This document shows, piece after piece, positions 7,128-15,422 of a stretch of 64,000 nt of DNA. Positions within the stretch are counted from its first letter, which is position 1; the number at the start of each line of letters is the position of its first letter. The translations under genes and the position numbers were made by a program. The stretch comes from a virus: IMG/VR virus record IMGVR_UViG_3300020169_000014, positions 1 to 64,000 of that record; one strand, 5' to 3'. The notes beneath the pieces are model-generated. The model did no database searches and was not told the origin of the DNA. It saw only the letters and a list, made by a program, of their open reading frames with translations.

Positions 7128-7628
7128 TTATAACAACTCGAAAGAACTAAACCTAAAGCTTACTGTGAATGTAGGGTATTGTATATCACTAACATTAGAT
7201 TGTAAAGTGATAGGACTCAAGTTTGTAGGAAGGGCATCAAAATACTTTATCTGCACATTCTTGTTGTTGTGACTAGACATGATAATCAATGTTATATCTG
7301 CATAACTACTTCGTGTAGTACCCTCTGCGCCTACACTATTGTCTTGTCCCTGATTCACGATACGTTCCAACCAGTTCTGCATCTCTTTGTATGCAACAAT
7401 ATCTTCATCAAGAATGATCTCTACGGTGAGTTCCCCATAGGTAATTTTATCACCCGCAAGAGGAACCGAAGTAATACGTGCAACTGGTAGTTCTGTTGGA
7501 TTAACTGAGGAGCCAGGATGTGTTACACTCTGCGCAAAATAACTCAGATTCTTATAACCATCACCGGATATAATAATCTTAAATCCCGTGGGTTGTAGAT
7601 AATTTTTATTTGATGTTAACTCTGCCAT
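7128..7628 (-). CDS. Tail-tube-fold structural protein
   Basis: 166 aa. Resembles the gp19/gp54 tail-tube fold by strand layout: an N-terminal strand (GFKIIISG), a loop (SVTHPGSS, PVARITSVPLAG), YGELTVEIILDED, a helix (YKEMQNWLERIV), YADITLIIMSS, and the final ITLQS and YPTFTVSFRFSSFEL strands. This is a separate gene from the main tube protein at 12995-13522. In exo-T4 phages a tail-completion gene usually lies between gene 23 and uvsY, so a terminator or tube-adaptor role is plausible. Preceded by a perfect late promoter. No close family is recognised with certainty. Confidence 0.65.
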   Translation of the reverse strand: MAELTSNKNYLQPTGFKIIISGDGYKNLSYFAQSVTHPGSSVNPTELPVARITSVPLAGDKITYGELTVEIILDEDIVAYKEMQNWLERIVNQGQDNSVGAEGTTRSSYADITLIIMSSHNNKNVQIKYFDALPTNLSPITLQSNVSDIQYPTFTVSFRFSSFELL

Positions 7629-7652
7629 TATAACTCTCGTTGATTTTACTTT

Positions 7653-7660
7653 TATTTATA
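7653..7660 (-). promoter_or_regulatory. Late promoter motif TATAAATA
   Basis: Perfect late motif on the minus strand, 25 bases before the ATG of the tube-fold gene (7628). It lies three bases from one arm of a 15-bp inverted repeat. Confidence 0.8.
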
Positions 7661-7663
7661 CAC

Positions 7664-7714
7664 ATTATAGTGGTCTATTAATGGACAATTATCTAAAATA
7701 TAGACCACTATAAT
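7664..7714. repeat. 15-bp perfect inverted repeat, 21-base loop
   Basis: ATTATAGTGGTCTAT at 7664-7678 pairs exactly with ATAGACCACTATAAT at 7700-7714. It lies between the terminator after gene 23 and the late promoter of the next gene, with no poly-U run. It could be an operator, an RNA processing hairpin or a cruciform; the sequence does not decide. Confidence 0.8.
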
Positions 7715-7720
7715 AGACAC

Positions 7721-7749
7721 AAAAAAAACCCCCATCCGAAGATGAGGGT
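7721..7749 (-). terminator. Intrinsic terminator after major capsid gene
   Basis: On the minus strand, a 9-bp stem (7741-7749 with 7728-7736, one G-U pair) with a TTCG tetraloop is followed by eight U residues (7721-7728). It lies 60 bases past the gene 23 stop and would end the transcript carrying the core, protease, scaffold and capsid genes. Confidence 0.93.
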
Positions 7750-7755
7750 CAAAAG

Positions 7756-7786
7756 GTGATTTAACCGGGCGTTCCCGATCTATCAC
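7756..7786 (-). other. Second hairpin upstream of the terminator
   Basis: Paired GTGAT/ATCAC outer arms (7756-7760 with 7782-7786) and a CGGG/CCCG inner stem (7766-7769 with 7774-7777) with a 4-base loop, between the gene 23 stop and the terminator. It may stabilise the 3' end of the capsid mRNA. The internal loop makes it a weak structure. Confidence 0.4.
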
Positions 7787-7808
7787 TCTTATTATTTTAT
7801 ACTACCAT

Positions 7809-9161
7809 CTACGCGAGAATATTGTCAACTCGGAAGATTCTGTAGTAAACATTGCTCTTAGCAGCGGCAAGACCGTTACTTGGAGTAGAACCGACAAACG
7901 GGTTAGACGCCATACCATAACGAGTCTTGAACCCGATACGTGGTTGGAAGTCATTCTCGCCAACGGCTTTAACCATTTGCAGTGGAACGTATGGGCAGTA
8001 GAATACACCTGCGTCATATGCGTTAGTACCTTTGTAACCTACAGTGATGTAGTCAGCAGAGGCATATGGGTCAATATAGACCTTAGTGCGACCGTTCAAA
8101 GTACCAGCAAAAGTATTACCAGTGTCATCAACCTGAAGGTTGGTAGACATTGCAGGAGTGTAGTCCAACATACCAGAAGCGGCAAGTGCAGTAGCAACGT
8201 CAGAAGAACAGATAACAACGTTACCCTTTCCACGGCGAGTTTCTTTTGCAATTACGTTTGCTTCGCGGTCGATCTGTACAACCAGACCCTTGAACTTCTC
8301 AGCAGACCAACGACCGTCAGCATCAGTTGACAAGTCAAAGATACCTTTAGTAGCAACGTTAGACTGGAGAGCACCAGTTTTTGCTTGACTGTTGATAGTA
8401 CGAACAACTTCACGGTTGATTTCCGCAAGGATCTCAGTAGAGAGGATGTTAGCAAGTTCAGTTTCTGCATCCAGACCATGGATTGCTTTCAGGTCTTGTG
8501 CAAGTTCTAAACTGTACTCAGCTTTCAACGCACGAGATACGGCAGTTACAGTTGCCTTCTCGATGGTGAAACCCATTTCTGCGAAAGGTGCACCAACACC
8601 ATCACCCAGTGCTTCAGCAGCAGCGGTAGTCATACCAGTTGCAGCAAGTGAAGTCAGACGAGAATCGTCTACACTTGAGTCAACAGTGCGAACACCAGTT
8701 GCAGAGTCATCAGAGATGCCGTTGAAACCAGAAGCGTTATCAGAATCGTGAGTACCGGTACGGTCACCAGAGAACTGAGTTTCTGCTTCTTGGAACAATG
8801 CTTCACGTGAAGAAGTTGAACCAGCACCATAACGTGCCTTCATCGCGAAGATGAGACCAGTTGGGCCAGACATTGGTTGAACGCCACATACGTCATATGC
8901 CATCAAGTTAGGCATTGCACGGCGAACGAGAGAGATCAATACTGGATCCCAGTTACCCGCAGAAGTGGTGTTGTTGCCCGGCGCAGCTTCGTTTAAAGAA
9001 CCGAAACCTGCGTGTTGAGCGCGTTCTTCCATCATTGCTTTCTCTTGGTTTTCCAAGATTGCAGCAGTAACAGCTCTACGTTGATGATCTTTAATCTCGC
9101 CAGCAGAACTTTCGTTCAGGACGGGAGCCCATTTTTCGATAAGAGTATCGTAAGAATTCAT
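7809..9161 (-). CDS. 23: Major capsid protein gp23
   Basis: 450 aa; shorter than T4 gp23 (521) and close to exo-T4 cyanophage versions. HK97-fold precursor that forms the head hexamers. The N-terminal 58 residues form the charged propeptide. The prohead protease should cut after Glu58 in the motif SLNE-AAPG, giving a mature start AAPGNNTT. Family landmarks: LISLVRRAMPNLMAYDVCGV and PTGLIFAMKARYG near residues 75-110, FTIEKATVTAVSRALKAEYS, and a C terminus rich in GFKTRYGM-type strands. AAGGA lies before the ATG. Transcribed with genes 22 and 21, ending at the strong terminator. Confidence 0.97.
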   Translation of the reverse strand: MNSYDTLIEKWAPVLNESSAGEIKDHQRRAVTAAILENQEKAMMEERAQHAGFGSLNEAAPGNNTTSAGNWDPVLISLVRRAMPNLMAYDVCGVQPMSGPTGLIFAMKARYGAGSTSSREALFQEAETQFSGDRTGTHDSDNASGFNGISDDSATGVRTVDSSVDDSRLTSLAATGMTTAAAEALGDGVGAPFAEMGFTIEKATVTAVSRALKAEYSLELAQDLKAIHGLDAETELANILSTEILAEINREVVRTINSQAKTGALQSNVATKGIFDLSTDADGRWSAEKFKGLVVQIDREANVIAKETRRGKGNVVICSSDVATALAASGMLDYTPAMSTNLQVDDTGNTFAGTLNGRTKVYIDPYASADYITVGYKGTNAYDAGVFYCPYVPLQMVKAVGENDFQPRIGFKTRYGMASNPFVGSTPSNGLAAAKSNVYYRIFRVDNILA

Positions 9162-9173
9162 ATTGGTTATTCC

Positions 9174-10211
9174 TTATTGAGTTCTAGAAGTTTTTCTAAT
9201 TGCAGTGAGGTAAGAGTCCATGCTTGAAGACACTTCAACTGTTGTTTCAGGTTCCTCATCTACGGCAGCAACTTCTTCACTAATTTTTTGAGAAAAGTAA
9301 GATTCGCGGATAGTAGCAACTTTAGATGCGAATACTTCCGCACTTTCGAAATCGATACTTTCAACGAGACCTTTCAGTTTCTCGACTTGGGTGTCTGCCA
9401 AACCACGAGCGGCTTCAGCAATGATAGAATCACGCTTCAACACTTCGAGTTCTTCTGACAGTTTAATGGCCTCACCAGTTTGAGAATTTAACTTCTCTTC
9501 AAGTTCTTCAACTTGACCTGCGAGTTCATCAACTAGGTCTACCTTGGACTCAGGTACTTCGATGTGAGATTCTACGAATAGATCCTTCATCTTGTCCATA
9601 AAGTTCTCTGCGATTTCAGTACGGAGACCGTTCTGAACAGCAACTTTATTATCTTCCATCCAAGTTTCAACTACGTAGTTTAAGTAAGAATCAACTTTCT
9701 CAACAAGATCACTCTTAATAGACGCGACTTCTTCAGATAGTTCTTCTTGGTATTGTTCCTCTAAACGAGAAACTTCTTCGGACAGTTTAGATTTAACAGC
9801 AGCTTCAAAGATAACTGAAGTTTTCTCTTTGAACTCATCAGACAAAGTTGCCTCTGACTCTACGAGTGCATCAAGTTCACTTACTGTATCAATTTTTTCT
9901 GCAACTACTTCAACATCAAACTCGACATCTTCGCCCATCATTTTACCGTATGCAGCCTGAAGATCCATTTTTTTCATGGAGTTCATCTTCTGGTACATAG
10001 AGTTAATCATGCCCGCTTTTGTCTTGGGTAATGTTGCTTTCTTAGTTGCATCGGCCGCCTTATCTACTGACGCTACAGACTCAGGTTCAGTTACACCATC
10101 AGTTGATGTTGCGCCTGCGCCTTTAGGTTCTGCTTTTTCTTCGAGAGTTTCCTCCACGATTTCGTTAATATCATCGTGAAGTTCTACTTCGACATTAGTT
10201 TCATCAGTCAT
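9174..10211 (-). CDS. 22: Prohead scaffolding core protein gp22
   Basis: 345 aa. Acidic, Glu/Lys/Ser-rich and largely coiled coil (for example LDALVESEATLSDEFKEKTS and DELAGQVEELEEKLNSQTGE), as expected for the major internal scaffold around which gp23 assembles. It is later degraded by the gp21 protease; several L-x-E type sites are visible (ETLEE, VELHD context). Its place between gp21 and gp23 is the classic T4 order. Low sequence conservation is normal for this family, so the call rests on composition and position. Confidence 0.9.
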   Translation of the reverse strand: MTDETNVEVELHDDINEIVEETLEEKAEPKGAGATSTDGVTEPESVASVDKAADATKKATLPKTKAGMINSMYQKMNSMKKMDLQAAYGKMMGEDVEFDVEVVAEKIDTVSELDALVESEATLSDEFKEKTSVIFEAAVKSKLSEEVSRLEEQYQEELSEEVASIKSDLVEKVDSYLNYVVETWMEDNKVAVQNGLRTEIAENFMDKMKDLFVESHIEVPESKVDLVDELAGQVEELEEKLNSQTGEAIKLSEELEVLKRDSIIAEAARGLADTQVEKLKGLVESIDFESAEVFASKVATIRESYFSQKISEEVAAVDEEPETTVEVSSSMDSYLTAIRKTSRTQ

Positions 10212-10221
10212 TATAGACTCC

Positions 10222-10881
10222 TTACATATTAGATTTGATTAACGAGAGGAAATTTTTAAACTCACGAATTTGAACAGCAGAACTGTACGCCTTCGGTGCA
10301 TTTTTGATTTCTGTCTCCATATCTTCAATTATCTGTTGTTCCAAAATACCGTTATTCCAGATCCAATCCACACCTTCCATAATACCATTAACAAAAGCAT
10401 CAGGTGCGGAGGGGTCTTGTACTATGTCGATAGTTGCAAGGTGAAAATCTTCACCAACATATGCGACACCATTTCGGTTCACTAGACTTCCCATACCACG
10501 AGTTGACACACCTAGTTGAACACCACCTTCTAGAAGACCTTGAACGATCTTACCCATCGGAGTATCCAATATTTGTGCCTTTCCGACCACATCATTTCCC
10601 TCAAATCTGAGGTCAGTGATGAGATGCGAAACTTTATCCAAGTTAACAGTTGGGCCTTCGGGGTGATTCAATTCACCGACCGCACGTTTCTTGCTAACTT
10701 GTTCGGTAACGTACTTATTTACAGCACGTTCCATAATTGCTTTGGGGTAAATTCGCCCATTGCGATTCTTTTGATCTGCTTGAGCGAATACGCCCTCGAT
10801 GACATATTTCTTGGCACCGTCTTCTTTCTTTTCTACGATACACTGAATGTCGTTTTCGTAGTATTCGCTAATCAGTTTCAT
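10222..10881 (-). CDS. 21: Prohead protease gp21
   Basis: 219 aa; close to T4 gp21 (212). Serine protease of the herpesvirus-assemblin-like fold that cleaves capsid, core and scaffold proteins during head maturation. Likely catalytic residues: His73 in VGELNHPEGP, Ser126 in GVSTRGMGS, and an Asp in IDIVQDPSAP (D152 or D156). The N-terminal block VIEGVFAQADQKNRNGRIYP is typical. Starts in a 4-base ATGA overlap with the small upstream gene. The C-terminal tail is helical and may be removed by self-cleavage. Confidence 0.96.
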   Translation of the reverse strand: MKLISEYYENDIQCIVEKKEDGAKKYVIEGVFAQADQKNRNGRIYPKAIMERAVNKYVTEQVSKKRAVGELNHPEGPTVNLDKVSHLITDLRFEGNDVVGKAQILDTPMGKIVQGLLEGGVQLGVSTRGMGSLVNRNGVAYVGEDFHLATIDIVQDPSAPDAFVNGIMEGVDWIWNNGILEQQIIEDMETEIKNAPKAYSSAVQIREFKNFLSLIKSNM

Positions 10882-11081
10882 TTTAATTCCTTTACGACTG
10901 TCTTTGCAGTCTTCTCAGCTTCTTTTTGATCCTTGAAGGTGTCTAACATATCACCGTCAATATACAAAACGAAACCCTTCGAGTCTTTCACGATCTTAAC
11001 AGGTACTTTATCGATCTTCTTATTGAAGACGACTTTACCTTTGGAAGCGACAGCTTCTCTTAATTGACCGAATGTTTTCAT
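10878..11081 (-). CDS. Small basic protein, probable prohead core component (gp68 position)
   Basis: 67 aa, Lys-rich (MKTFGQLREAV, FNKKIDKVPVKIVKDSKG), ending in a basic helix (KEAEKTAKTVVKELK). It lies exactly where T4 carries gp68, between gp67 and gp21, directly behind a perfect late promoter. Its stop overlaps the gp21 start by four bases. The sequence is too short and divergent to prove homology with gp68, but position and expression fit a minor scaffold or internal head protein. Confidence 0.6.
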   Translation of the reverse strand: MKTFGQLREAVASKGKVVFNKKIDKVPVKIVKDSKGFVLYIDGDMLDTFKDQKEAEKTAKTVVKELK

Positions 11082-11105
11082 TTTAAGTTTTTCCGTTTAT
11101 GGTAT

Positions 11106-11113
11106 TATTTATA
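11106..11113 (-). promoter_or_regulatory. Late promoter motif TATAAATA
   Basis: Perfect late motif on the minus strand, 25 bases before the small core gene. No other late motif is seen before gene 23, so this promoter may drive the core protein, 21, 22 and 23 transcript that ends at the terminator at 7721-7749. Confidence 0.8.
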
Positions 11114-11139
11114 CAAATTCCATCTTTAACAATAAACTT

Positions 11140-11403
11140 TTATTCGATATCGTCAGACTCGTATTCTGTTTCATCTTCTATTTCATCTTCGATGAGATCG
11201 TCATCTTCGAAGTCTATCTCCAGTTGATCTTCTTCTGCACCGTTAAAGATAGTGTCTGCAACAGAAATCTTTTCAACTTCCAATGCGTCATGCATCTTAT
11301 CAGCCAACACGGCATCTAAAGAACCCTGTGCTGAGTTAAAATCTTGTTGTTGGATCGCATCAATCAAATCATGGATGGGATTAGTTTCTACTTCTTCAGT
11401 CAT
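11140..11403 (-). CDS. 67: Prohead core protein gp67
   Basis: 87 aa. The N-terminal half, NPIHDLIDAIQQQDFNSAQ then LADKMHDALEVEKISVA, follows the T4 gp67 pattern (short helix, LIEAI, AA/SAQ, then KEEKIAIA). The last 35 residues are almost all Asp/Glu, as in T4 gp67. In T4 this internal core protein shapes the prohead and is cut to small acidic peptides. Starts three bases after the portal gene stop, as in T4. Confidence 0.85.
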   Translation of the reverse strand: MTEEVETNPIHDLIDAIQQQDFNSAQGSLDAVLADKMHDALEVEKISVADTIFNGAEEDQLEIDFEDDDLIEDEIEDETEYESDDIE

Positions 11404-11405
11404 AG

Positions 11406-12929
11406 TTATACTCCAAGGTCTTCTTCATTATCATCTCCGCCCTTTGCGTTCTCGGCTTCGACTTGGTTTTTCATTTCTTCAATATCATCATCAGACATCA
11501 TCATGACATTCTTCATTACCCACTCACGTGAGAAGTATTCACCTACGTACTGTGATACTTGGTCAAGGGTACTTAGTCTTTCTCTAAGTATCTCAGAATC
11601 CTTCAACTCGGTGAAATGATTATCACGAACAAAGTCTATCTGGATATCATTCTTCCAAATATCCCAATCCTGTTCTGTACAGATACCTTTGAGGATTAAT
11701 TGTTTCTTCAGGATACCAGTGAATAGGCCAGAAAAACGTTTACGTAATCTATCGATAAACTTCTGGAATTTAACTTCATCCCTAGAAATCTCGGTAGAAC
11801 GACCCAGACTAAACTGTGACTCTTGTTCTAAACGGTTGATAGGTACATTCAAAGAACGATACAATCTCTTCTGGAAGTATACAATATCGTCAATCTGCCC
11901 AAGGTTCTCACCGCCAGGTAGTGTACTAATCTCGGTACCACGACCACCTTCTCTACGAGGTAACCAGAAGTCCTCCAACATAGACATATGTTTACGGTCA
12001 TCTTTAAGGTTACCGGTACTCGCATCGTATACTAACTTATTACGATAACGACCCATGATATCCTTCATGTGTTGTTCTGCTTTGTTAGCAGGTAAGTTAC
12101 CAACATCAATATAAAAGATTCTACGTTCTGGTGCACGTGCGAGACGATAAATTACCAGACTATCTTCCATCATACGTAACTGGTTGATGGGTTTAATTGC
12201 TTTCTGTAAGTAAGATAAAATACGTTTCTTACTAGGATCTGTAAGACCCGAAGTCACATATGATACTGCATCCGGAGAAATCTTTACCGCACTCTGCGTA
12301 GAACTCTTCTCTTGGAACACGTAGAACTCTTCGGTTTTATCTACGATCTTTGCACCAGTCAGTGTATCTTTTTTATACTTTACTTCTTTTACTTTACGAA
12401 TCTTGGGGGTGTCTATAGGACGGATCTCTTGGATACCGGCCTTCGCATTAGATTCGTTTACTACTAAGTGATGGACAAGACGACCGTCAATATACCATGA
12501 ACGGAATATGTCGTGTCCCATCTCGGAAAAGTTTAACATGGAACATATCCCATCAAACTCTTCTACCATTAATTTTTTAATTTTATCTGACGTTTCGATA
12601 CCGTCTAGATTCAGTTCTACAGGAGAGGTTGTCTCCGAACCAGAAATACTTTCGTTTACAATATCTTCAATCGCTGCGTCAACTTCTGGATGGTTGGCCA
12701 CACCGCGATACTTCATGATGAGTTCTGCATTGTCCTTTGCGTTATCACCATTAATGTCAATGTACTGACCATAGTGAGAACCAGACGCAGTTACATAACC
12801 CGCACCATCGTCATCCGCTTTCGGAACGATAGAAGGTAATTTATCATTTTCTTTACCGGTTTCTTTTTTCGATGCTCTTTTGAGTTCGAAACCGAATAAT
12901 TTCATAATACTGTTATTGTCGTCTGCCAT
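11406..12929 (-). CDS. 20: Portal vertex protein gp20
   Basis: 507 aa; T4 gp20 is 524. Dodecameric portal at the unique capsid vertex, which initiates head assembly and is the channel for packaging. Typical segments: KYRGVANHPEVDAAIEDIVN near 75, RAPERRIFYIDVGNLP near 260-275, KAEQHMKDIMGRYRNKLVYD, LPRREGGRGTEISTLPGGEN near 325, and LNVPINRLEQESQFSLGRST near 360. These match the gp20 blocks commonly used as a marine myovirus marker. It follows a hairpin at 12943-12979 and has no perfect late promoter of its own. Confidence 0.97.
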   Translation of the reverse strand: MADDNNSIMKLFGFELKRASKKETGKENDKLPSIVPKADDDGAGYVTASGSHYGQYIDINGDNAKDNAELIMKYRGVANHPEVDAAIEDIVNESISGSETTSPVELNLDGIETSDKIKKLMVEEFDGICSMLNFSEMGHDIFRSWYIDGRLVHHLVVNESNAKAGIQEIRPIDTPKIRKVKEVKYKKDTLTGAKIVDKTEEFYVFQEKSSTQSAVKISPDAVSYVTSGLTDPSKKRILSYLQKAIKPINQLRMMEDSLVIYRLARAPERRIFYIDVGNLPANKAEQHMKDIMGRYRNKLVYDASTGNLKDDRKHMSMLEDFWLPRREGGRGTEISTLPGGENLGQIDDIVYFQKRLYRSLNVPINRLEQESQFSLGRSTEISRDEVKFQKFIDRLRKRFSGLFTGILKKQLILKGICTEQDWDIWKNDIQIDFVRDNHFTELKDSEILRERLSTLDQVSQYVGEYFSREWVMKNVMMMSDDDIEEMKNQVEAENAKGGDDNEEDLGV

Positions 12930-12942
12930 CTTTGCCTCAAAG

Positions 12943-12979
12943 TAAAAATAATACGCAGGGGGAAAATCCCCCTACGCAT
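12943..12979 (-). terminator. Hairpin between gp19 and gp20 (terminator-like)
   Basis: On the minus strand, a 12-bp stem (12968-12979 with 12951-12962, two G-U pairs, five consecutive G-C pairs) with a 5-base loop is followed by a U-rich stretch (TTATTTTTACT). It lies 14 bases before the gp20 ATG, so it either ends the gp18-gp19 transcript with readthrough or acts as a leader structure for gp20. Confidence 0.7.
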
Positions 12980-12994
12980 ATATTTAGTCACAAC

Positions 12995-13522
12995 TTAACT
13001 AGTTGTGCCTGACTCCCAATATTGTACTTGGAATGTTACGGTAAACTCTTCGATAGTGTCTACTGTATCATAGTTCAAGTCAATAGCAGAAATCACGGTT
13101 GGGAAACAAGAACGGAAGTTGTAAGTCTTAATTACAAGTCCATCTTTGTCCAACTGGTCTACTGACAGGTCAGTTTGGTAATCCGCAGGATCATTGAATC
13201 CGGTATTCGCATTGTGCGAATTGATACCGTTCATCCAACGTTCCATTGCATCACGTATTTCAAAACCTGTGTCGTTAATGACGGTTACTGTCCACTCTTC
13301 GAATGTACGGTCACCGGCAATCTTCAGTTGACGACCACGGAAAGGTACCGTGATCGGAGCAACGTTAGAAGAAGGTAACTGTGCACCCTTCACCATGAAA
13401 GAAGTCAGTTCTGCATCACCAAGGGCATATGCAGGAAAGTTCAACTTACAGTTGAAGAGGTTAGGACGAGCACCACCGCCTTTTAGTTTTGATTTAAAAT
13501 CATCTACACCTAAAATAGCCAT
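12995..13522 (-). CDS. 19: Tail tube protein gp19
   Basis: 175 aa; T4 gp19 is 163. Stacks as hexamers to form the inner tail tube. Characteristic blocks: RPNLFNCKLNFPAY at 19-32, the loop VKGAQLPSSNVAPITVPFRG at 44-63, LKIAGDRTFEEWTVTVINDT near 66-85, the helix IRDAMERWMNGINSHN, and the last strands FPTVISAIDLNYDTVDTIEE and FTVTFQVQYWE. Starts four bases after the sheath gene stop, so it is co-transcribed with gp18. Confidence 0.95.
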   Translation of the reverse strand: MAILGVDDFKSKLKGGGARPNLFNCKLNFPAYALGDAELTSFMVKGAQLPSSNVAPITVPFRGRQLKIAGDRTFEEWTVTVINDTGFEIRDAMERWMNGINSHNANTGFNDPADYQTDLSVDQLDKDGLVIKTYNFRSCFPTVISAIDLNYDTVDTIEEFTVTFQVQYWESGTTS

Positions 13523-13526
13523 TGTA

Positions 13527-15335
13527 TTATGCTCCTACCGTGCCGATAACTTCTTCAAAGTCCACACCACTTCTAACAGCAACAAAGTTCAATTGAACGA
13601 AGTTGATAGAACGTGCGGGTTTAACGAAGATACTTGCAACAAATTGGTTATTGTCCACAACTTCTTGATTGTTGTTTGTTTCATCACATACAACACGGAA
13701 GTCAGTTATACCTCTACGACCCTTAACTCTACGGAGGAAAGGTTCAACGATATTTACGAACTCTGCACGAGTAAACTCGTCATTGAATTCGAACATCACG
13801 TTTTTCGCAGCTTCACCAATAGACTTCTCAATCGCAATAAACAAACGTCTTACGTTGATACGGTCAAAGGCAGAAGGTCGGCTTTCCAACGTCTTATCAC
13901 CAAACAAGATCAGACCAGTGCCTGGAATGTTTGCGATAGGGTTGACACCTGCTTTATACAGAGAATCACGTTGGGTTTGATTAGGGTTAGTTAAGATATC
14001 GGTAACACCACGATAATTACCACGTCTCTGTCCGGCAGGTGAGTACCAAGGATCTGCGATAATGTCAGTAGCAGCCATCAGACCCGCAGTGCTTGAAGCA
14101 GCAGGGATGTTGATGTACTTGTCGTTGTACTTATCAAAGATCTTGATGAAGTTGTTATCGACAATTAAGTAAGAGGATTTAGTTAATCCGCCAACGAAGG
14201 AAACCGCATTGGTTGTTGCTTGTGCATCGGTCTTACCCACAAGATTGTCTCTGTCTACAGAAGTTATTACAACACAATCTTTACGTGCAGTTGCAATTGA
14301 CGTTAGGTCATTTGTAACAGTCGCGCCTTGTGCGGCAGTTGGGTGCATAGGAGCAATCAGGAAGTCAATCTCGGTAGTGAGTTTGTCTTCGAACAGATCG
14401 TAACCTTCTGAGATATCGCCAGTAGATAGAGTTGCAGACGCTTGTCCACCACCAAGATTTACTGTACGAACACCATCTACAAGAGCTGCACCGAGACCAT
14501 AGTTGGTCGCAGTATCTACATCAGGAGTAGTTCCCCAGTTTCCGCCAAGATCTAAGAAGTCAGAACCGAAGGCAGAGTCATCACCGAAGTAACCATTCCA
14601 GATATACTGAGAGTTTGCATTCAGTACGTCAGAGATATAGTTAGGTGAATTGTCAGGAGTTACTGCGCCTTTAGCAACAGAGAGATATTCAAACTTTTCA
14701 AGAACTGCACCAACAGTACCAGAGATTAGACCGGTACGGTCAATAATAGCAACGTGAACTTCGTCATTAGATGCACCATTGCTGGTTGCATAAGTAGAAG
14801 ATCCGGGCGCGCCATTGAACTGTGATGCGTATGACCAACCAGTAAAGTGATCAACACTTGCAGAGTCGCCAGCAGGACAGAAAGATACAGTCAAAGCGTT
14901 ACCAATGTCGCCTGGATATTTTGCAATCCAAGTACCACTAGAAGTTTTTGAAACACCTTCACCTACTGCGTCTTTGACAGTATTTTCCCAGTGAGAGCCA
15001 TTGTTGACAATCATAGAGTTAAGGTCAGAGTCACCTGCAAGTTTGGTCACTGCACCGTGTGCGTTTTGTCCACCATTGTTCTCGCGAACAACTTGAAGAG
15101 TTTGTGAGTATTTTAAGAAATACGCAGCGGAATGAAAATCCACTGAGTTCGTGTCGTTAGGTGCGGCAAATGCAGTAACTAAACCCGTCTCGTCAGAGAT
15201 AAGAGTTCGTTCATGCACAGGGCCCCAACGGAAGTTTCCTACGAAACCAGCACCAGAAGCACCGACAGCAGGCACGATTGCCGTTTTGTCGATCTCACTG
15301 ATATTGATCCGTGGAGATGCGGGTTTTACAGCCAT
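13527..15335 (-). CDS. 18: Contractile tail sheath protein gp18
   Basis: 602 aa; T4 gp18 is 659. Subunit of the contractile sheath. The N terminus (SPRINISEIDKTAIVPAVG, GFVGNFRWGPVHE) and the C-terminal half (VNPIANIPGTGLILFGDKTL, RPSAFDRINVRRLFIAIEKS, FEFNDEFTRAEFVNIVEPFL) are standard for the family. The last segment (FVQLNFVAVRSGVDFEEVIG) gives the handshake strands linking subunits. The variable middle (about 130-330) forms the outer domains. AAAGGAAAA precedes the ATG, and a late promoter lies 67 bases upstream. Confidence 0.97.
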   Translation of the reverse strand: MAVKPASPRINISEIDKTAIVPAVGASGAGFVGNFRWGPVHERTLISDETGLVTAFAAPNDTNSVDFHSAAYFLKYSQTLQVVRENNGGQNAHGAVTKLAGDSDLNSMIVNNGSHWENTVKDAVGEGVSKTSSGTWIAKYPGDIGNALTVSFCPAGDSASVDHFTGWSYASQFNGAPGSSTYATSNGASNDEVHVAIIDRTGLISGTVGAVLEKFEYLSVAKGAVTPDNSPNYISDVLNANSQYIWNGYFGDDSAFGSDFLDLGGNWGTTPDVDTATNYGLGAALVDGVRTVNLGGGQASATLSTGDISEGYDLFEDKLTTEIDFLIAPMHPTAAQGATVTNDLTSIATARKDCVVITSVDRDNLVGKTDAQATTNAVSFVGGLTKSSYLIVDNNFIKIFDKYNDKYINIPAASSTAGLMAATDIIADPWYSPAGQRRGNYRGVTDILTNPNQTQRDSLYKAGVNPIANIPGTGLILFGDKTLESRPSAFDRINVRRLFIAIEKSIGEAAKNVMFEFNDEFTRAEFVNIVEPFLRRVKGRRGITDFRVVCDETNNNQEVVDNNQFVASIFVKPARSINFVQLNFVAVRSGVDFEEVIGTVGA

Positions 15336-15351
15336 AGCATTTTCCTTTAGT

Positions 15352-15363
15352 TTCGTTAACGAA
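15352..15363. repeat. 12-bp palindrome in the gp18 leader
   Basis: TTCGTTAACGAA lies between the late promoter at 15402-15409 and the gp18 start. It would be part of the 5' leader of the sheath mRNA. Any function is unknown. Confidence 0.5.
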
Positions 15364-15401
15364 TGATAAGTAAATCATAATACGGTTATTTTCAATACTA
15401 G

Positions 15402-15409
15402 TATTTATA
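15402..15409 (-). promoter_or_regulatory. Late promoter motif TATAAATA for gp18
   Basis: Perfect late motif on the minus strand in the 87-base gap between genes 17 and 18. It partly overlaps the palindrome AATACTAGTATT (15394-15405). Confidence 0.8.
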
Positions 15410-15422
15410 AGAATACTATTCT

